A stretch of 64,000 bases of DNA, from NCBI GenBank assembly GCA_947445115.1, contig CANFCG010000012.1, forward strand, positions 1 to 64,000, read 5' to 3'. A program made the position numbers and the translations under genes. The DNA comes from Comamonadaceae bacterium. Its GTDB lineage: Bacteria > Pseudomonadota > Gammaproteobacteria > Burkholderiales > Burkholderiaceae_C. The notes below the pieces were generated by a model. It searched no databases, had not been told where the DNA came from, and saw nothing but the letters and a program-made list of their open reading frames with translations. Below, piece after piece: positions 61,301-64,000 of the stretch (positions are counted from its first letter, which is position 1; every line of letters starts with the position of its first letter).

Positions 61301-62296
61301 CTTGTTGCGATAGCTGTAACGCTTGACTCGTGCAGTACCCACGTCAATCACATAGCGAATTCCGGGCACGGTGAGCGAGGTCTCGGCGACGTTGGTGGCG
61401 AGCACGACGCGGCGTGTGGAATGCGGTGAAAAAATCTTGTCCTGCTCGGCAGGTGTGAGCCGCGCAAACAGCGGGAGTACCTCGGCAGAGCGCAACACGG
61501 GTGAGTGCGAGAGATGTTTGCGTAGGTGATCGGTCGCCTCGCGGATTTCACGCTCACCAGGCAAAAAGATGAGAACATCGCCTTGGTCAGATGGATTGCG
61601 CCAAAGCTCATCCAGCGCATCGGCCATCGCATCATTCACATCAAAATCACGCGATTCTTCAAACGGGCGATAGCGCTGCTCAACAGGAAAGGTACGCCCC
61701 GAGACGGTGATGATGGGCGCAGGGCCATGGATAGATGAGAAGTGTTTGGCGAAGCGATCAGCATCAATGGTGGCCGAGGTCACGATGACCGTGAGGTCAG
61801 GGCGACGCGGCAAGAGCTGGCGTAAGTAGCCCAGCAAAAAATCAATGTTTAAGCTGCGCTCATGCGCCTCGTCAATGATGATGCAGTCGTAAGCCAAGAG
61901 GTCAGGGTCAGTTTGCGTCTCCGCCAGCAAAATGCCATCCGTCATCAGCTTAATTTGCGTGTTTTTAGATAGCTTGTCGACAAAGCGCACCTTAAAACCA
62001 ACCACTTCACCTAGCGGTGTATGCAACTCTTCCGCAATACGCTTGGCAACGGACGATGCGGCAATGCGGCGCGGTTGCGTATGCGCGATGATTTTGCGCG
62101 TGGTGACTTTATCGCGGGCAGCTTTGGCTTGCTTCAATCCCAGCACAATTTTGGGTAATTGCGTCGTCTTGCCCGAGCCCGTTTCGCCGCACAAAATCAG
62201 CACCTGCGAGGCTTTGAGCGCGTCTTCGATTTCCGCACGGCGCTCGCTGACGGGTAAGCTTTCTGGAAAATGAATGGGGAAAGTGTTTTTTAGCAT
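58397..62296 (-). CDS. hrpA: ATP-dependent RNA helicase HrpA, with in-frame repeat insertion
   Basis: DEAH-box RNA helicase, 1299 aa, implicated in mRNA processing and rescue of stalled ribosomes. P-loop GETGSGKTTQLPK (37-49), DEAH at 142-145, SATIDADRFA, QAAANQRAGRCGR, and the HrpA-specific C-terminal DUF3418 region. Between residues ~965 and ~1010 the code runs through three copies of a GGGGTC/ACAGACC repeat (59272-59394), adding about 45 low-conservation residues without breaking the frame. Function is presumably kept because the flanking sequence remains conserved in pattern. Confidence 0.95.
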   Translation of the reverse strand: MLKNTFPIHFPESLPVSERRAEIEDALKASQVLILCGETGSGKTTQLPKIVLGLKQAKAARDKVTTRKIIAHTQPRRIAASSVAKRIAEELHTPLGEVVGFKVRFVDKLSKNTQIKLMTDGILLAETQTDPDLLAYDCIIIDEAHERSLNIDFLLGYLRQLLPRRPDLTVIVTSATIDADRFAKHFSSIHGPAPIITVSGRTFPVEQRYRPFEESRDFDVNDAMADALDELWRNPSDQGDVLIFLPGEREIREATDHLRKHLSHSPVLRSAEVLPLFARLTPAEQDKIFSPHSTRRVVLATNVAETSLTVPGIRYVIDVGTARVKRYSYRNKVEQLLVEPISQAAANQRAGRCGRVANGICIRLYSDLDFAGRAPFTDPEILRSSLAGVILRMKSLHLGGVEDFPFLESPSGRAIADGYQLLNELGAVDEANNITPLGMQLAKLPLDPRLGRMLLEANTRGALDEVLVIASAISVQDVRDRPMDKQSQADQAHAKFDDEKSEFVGYLKLWKWLDEQTGSRRQQETALKANFISARRVREWRDIYQQLQLAAKEHLGLKAGHALPATFEALHMCVMAGLLGNIGCKSDEEDWYLGARGIKFYPHPGRNLSKKPGRWIMCSELVETTRLFGRGIANIDPQWIEKVADHLLKKQLLDPHWEKKAGQVMALERATLYGLIVYHNRRVDFSKIDPSGAREVFIRQALVAGNWETPLPFLQANIKMIAKVEELEHKSRRQDVLVDDELIFAFYDQHIPQDVCSGHTFEKWFKQTVKANPKLLLLSREELMRHEAAGITTDQFPKIIRLGGVDCKATYLHDPSHAGDGLTVEIPIFALNQVSEDRCEWLVPGMLKDKIWALLKSLPQRPRSRFVPLPTSSERLSGVLCEPIAWAHGGLLDALLKRARDETSLDIKRNDFKADMLLPHHFMNFRVVDEHGRQLGTGRNLVALKAELGSQARGAFQALAGLKLGSQTIGDRPIFDAKQREESKGGLSPIGLAASANQVQTKLGSDPNSAASAKNATAARHTTWSFGELPELMEISNGKQTMIGFPALIDAGDAVTIEVFDEPDVAQAKHREGLRRLVALQIKDAIKYLEKNIPDILKMSALYMPLGTADELKTQIINLALDRAFLTDPLPSDEFAFKKSVEEGRGRLTLIAGEVSRMVGSVLLEYASAIRKIKDNKAATEPITDCQQQLEKLMSKGFAAQTPYAQLQHLPRYLKAIVMRLEKWRADPARDASKLAELRPLEQRYLRRMIDQKGKMDARLDEYRWLLEELRVSFFAQELRTPQPVSTKRLDKAWSILCT
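59272..59394. repeat. Three GGGG(T/A)CAGACC repeats inside hrpA
   Basis: Copy 1 at 59272-59292 is itself a near-palindrome. Copies 2 and 3 form a facing pair with perfect 16-bp arms (59326-59341 and 59379-59394), extendable to ~22 bp with a single base gap. The motif is shared with the inverted repeat between oxc and frc. Near-identical GCGGCGAG-type sequences flank copy 1. Confidence 0.88.
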
Positions 62297-62319
62297 GGGC
62301 GCGCTGATAATAGCGACCT

Positions 62320-63648
62320 ATGCATAACTCATCCTTTGTCCCTTGGTTTCGCTCCGTCGCGCCGTACATCCATACGCATCGCGGCAAGACGTTTGTGGTG
62401 GCTGTTTGCGGCGAAGCCATTGCCGATGGCAAGCTTAGCTTGATTGCGCAAGATGTCGCCTTGATTCAAAGCATGGGCGTGAAGATTGTGTTGGTGCATG
62501 GCTTTAGGCCGCAGGTGAATGACCAGCTGGCCGCCAAAGGTCACACGCCTCAGTATTCGCACGGAATGCGGATTACGGATTCGGTTGCACTGGATTGCGC
62601 GCAGGAAGCTGCAGGACAGCTTCGCTATGAGATTGAAGCCGCGTTTAGCCAAGGCTTGCCCAACACGCCAATGGCGGGCTCGACGGTTCGGGTGATCTCA
62701 GGTAACTTTTTGACCGCGCGGCCTGTGGGTTTGATTGACGGCGTGGACTTTATCCATTCAGGTTTAGTACGCAAAGTGGATACGGTTGCGATTAATCAAG
62801 TGCTAGACATGGGCGCTGTCGTGCTTTTGTCGCCGTTTGGTTTTTCTCCAACTGGCGAGGCGTTTAACCTCACCATGGAAAACGTCGCAACCAGCGTGGC
62901 GGTTGGCCTGCAGGCTGATAAGTTGATTTTCTTGACTGAGATTGACGGCATTCACACTGATCAAAATGATGCTGCAAGCCCCGTGGATACTGAGCTGCCG
63001 CTGGTTGACGCAGAAAAATTGTTAGCAGCTTTGCCTGATGCGAGGCAACCAACCGACACTGCGTTTTATTTGCAGCACTGCGTGAAGGCTTGCAAGTCGG
63101 GCGTGGAGCGTTCGCACATCTTGCCGTACGCCGTGGACGGCGCGTTGCTGCTTGAAATTTATGTTCATGACGGCATTGGCACGATGGTGGTGGATGAAAA
63201 GCTGGAGTCATTGCGCGAAGCGACGATTGACGATGTGGGTTCGATTTTGCAACTCATCGAGCCATTTGAGCGCGATGGCACACTCGTTAAACGTGATCGC
63301 ACCGAGATTGAGCGTGATGCCAAGTACTACACCGTTATTGAGCATGACGGCGTGATTTTTGGTTGCGCGGCGCTCTATTACTTTCCAGAGGCTAAGACCG
63401 CAGAAATGGCGGCACTCACGGTCTCGCCTAATGTGCAAAACCAAGGTGATGGCGAGAGGTTGCTTAGGCGCATCGAACACCGCGCCAAGGCCGCAGGATT
63501 TGAGAGTATTTTTGTATTGACGACCCGCACGACGCATTGGTTTATCAAGCGCGGCTTTGTCCCTGTGGATGCTAATTGGTTGCCCGAGGCGCGTAGACAA
63601 AAGTACAACTGGGATCGCAAGTCGCAGGTGCTGGTTAAAAAGCTCTGA
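62320..63648 (+). CDS. argA: Amino-acid N-acetyltransferase (N-acetylglutamate synthase)
   Basis: First step of arginine synthesis; 442 aa. N-terminal amino-acid-kinase-like domain (~20-280; [28 protein letters not shown]), which in this family binds the inhibitor arginine, and a C-terminal GNAT domain (~295-440; [23 protein letters not shown] acetyl-CoA site). Divergent from hrpA over 23 bp. Confidence 0.95.
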   Translation: MHNSSFVPWFRSVAPYIHTHRGKTFVVAVCGEAIADGKLSLIAQDVALIQSMGVKIVLVHGFRPQVNDQLAAKGHTPQYSHGMRITDSVALDCAQEAAGQLRYEIEAAFSQGLPNTPMAGSTVRVISGNFLTARPVGLIDGVDFIHSGLVRKVDTVAINQVLDMGAVVLLSPFGFSPTGEAFNLTMENVATSVAVGLQADKLIFLTEIDGIHTDQNDAASPVDTELPLVDAEKLLAALPDARQPTDTAFYLQHCVKACKSGVERSHILPYAVDGALLLEIYVHDGIGTMVVDEKLESLREATIDDVGSILQLIEPFERDGTLVKRDRTEIERDAKYYTVIEHDGVIFGCAALYYFPEAKTAEMAALTVSPNVQNQGDGERLLRRIEHRAKAAGFESIFVLTTRTTHWFIKRGFVPVDANWLPEARRQKYNWDRKSQVLVKKL

Positions 63649-63659
63649 ATCTCTCCGTC

Positions 63660-63679
63660 ATTCCCGCGAAGGCGGGAAT
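63660..63679. repeat. dRS3-like repeat, single copy
   Basis: ATTCCCGCGAAGGCGGGAAT, exact core, in the 74-bp gap between argA and yggX. Confidence 0.9.
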
Positions 63680-63722
63680 CCACAGCATCAAAATTATTCA
63701 CATCATCGAAGGAAAAACAAAT

Positions 63723-63995
63723 ATGGCACGCATGGTCAACTGCATTAAATTGGGTAAAGAATCCGAAGGCTTGGACTTCCCACCGTATCCAGGCGAGCTA
63801 GGCAAAAAGCTCTGGCAACAAGTCAGTAAAGAAGCATGGGCCGCATGGCTCAAGCATCAAACGATGTTGGTGAACGAGAACCGCTTGAACTTGGCGGATG
63901 CGCGTGCGCGTCAATATTTAGCGCGTCAAATGGACAACCACTTTTTTGGTGATGGCGCTGATGCGGCACAGGGCTATGTCCCACCCGCAGCCTAA
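63723..63995 (+). CDS. yggX: Probable Fe(2+)-trafficking protein YggX
   Basis: 90-aa protein linked to protection of iron-sulfur clusters from oxidation. [28 protein letters not shown] carries the conserved N-terminal cysteine, and the helical middle [22 protein letters not shown] is typical. AAGGA stands before the ATG. Follows argA, a common proteobacterial arrangement. Complete; ends 5 bp before the window edge. Confidence 0.96.
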   Translation: MARMVNCIKLGKESEGLDFPPYPGELGKKLWQQVSKEAWAAWLKHQTMLVNENRLNLADARARQYLARQMDNHFFGDGADAAQGYVPPAA

Positions 63996-64000
63996 AACAA

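Overview
The window is a stretch of bacterial chromosome with dense coding, short gaps and no rRNA, CRISPR array, prophage or intact insertion sequence. Protein types and gene orders point to a betaproteobacterium of the Burkholderiales: hupB / tRNA-Val / ppiD, yhbY / rlmE, smpB / ratA / rnfH, rplU-rpmA-obg-proB divergent from ispB, pilD-coaE-zapD, argA-yggX, and a TctA/TctB transporter. I cannot name the genus. Many intergenic gaps carry a 20-bp dyad (ATTCCC-N8-GGGAAT) of the kind called dRS3 in Neisseria.

Layout. 1-6883: uvrC (5' end outside the window), a TonB-like lipoprotein, pgsA, a DMT exporter, then a LysR regulator divergent from a haloacetate/fluoroacetate dehalogenase-like hydrolase and a tartrate/D-malate dehydrogenase. 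6961-9419: hupB, tRNA-Val, the periplasmic foldase gene ppiD, tRNA-His. 9504-11005: an AT-rich pair, an unknown lipoprotein and a SAM methyltransferase. 11217-14163: an MFS transporter coupled to an acetolactate-synthase-like ThDP enzyme. 14230-19915: housekeeping genes (SWIB protein, pyrD, rpiA, M3 peptidase, yhbY, rlmE).

20030-26895 is the most coherent accessory block, an oxalate cluster: a Crp/Fnr-type regulator divergent from oxalyl-CoA decarboxylase (oxc), formyl-CoA transferase (frc), a PAS-only protein, a ketopantoate-reductase-like protein (candidate oxalyl-CoA reductase) and a second frc. The oxc promoter has an FNR-type box exactly where a class II activator should bind. The block is bracketed by dRS3-like repeats and seems to break the usual rlmE-ftsH order. 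oxc and frc are separated by a large inverted repeat, and the PanE-like gene is preceded by a 34-bp perfect palindrome.

26900-36982: molybdenum cofactor genes (mobA, moaA), tctB-tctA, a RidA protein, comEC, smpB/ratA/rnfH, a membrane protein and a HAD phosphatase. 37013-46847: an MdtABC-type RND efflux operon with an outer-membrane factor, interrupted by a yebC gene. 46820-58365: proB, obg, rpmA, rplU, ispB, pilD, coaE, zapD, a Nudix hydrolase, a DUF815 ATPase, argJ, a thermonuclease, a MoeB/ThiF-type enzyme and a C-terminal processing protease. 58397-63995: hrpA, whose reading frame contains in-frame repeat elements, then argA and yggX.
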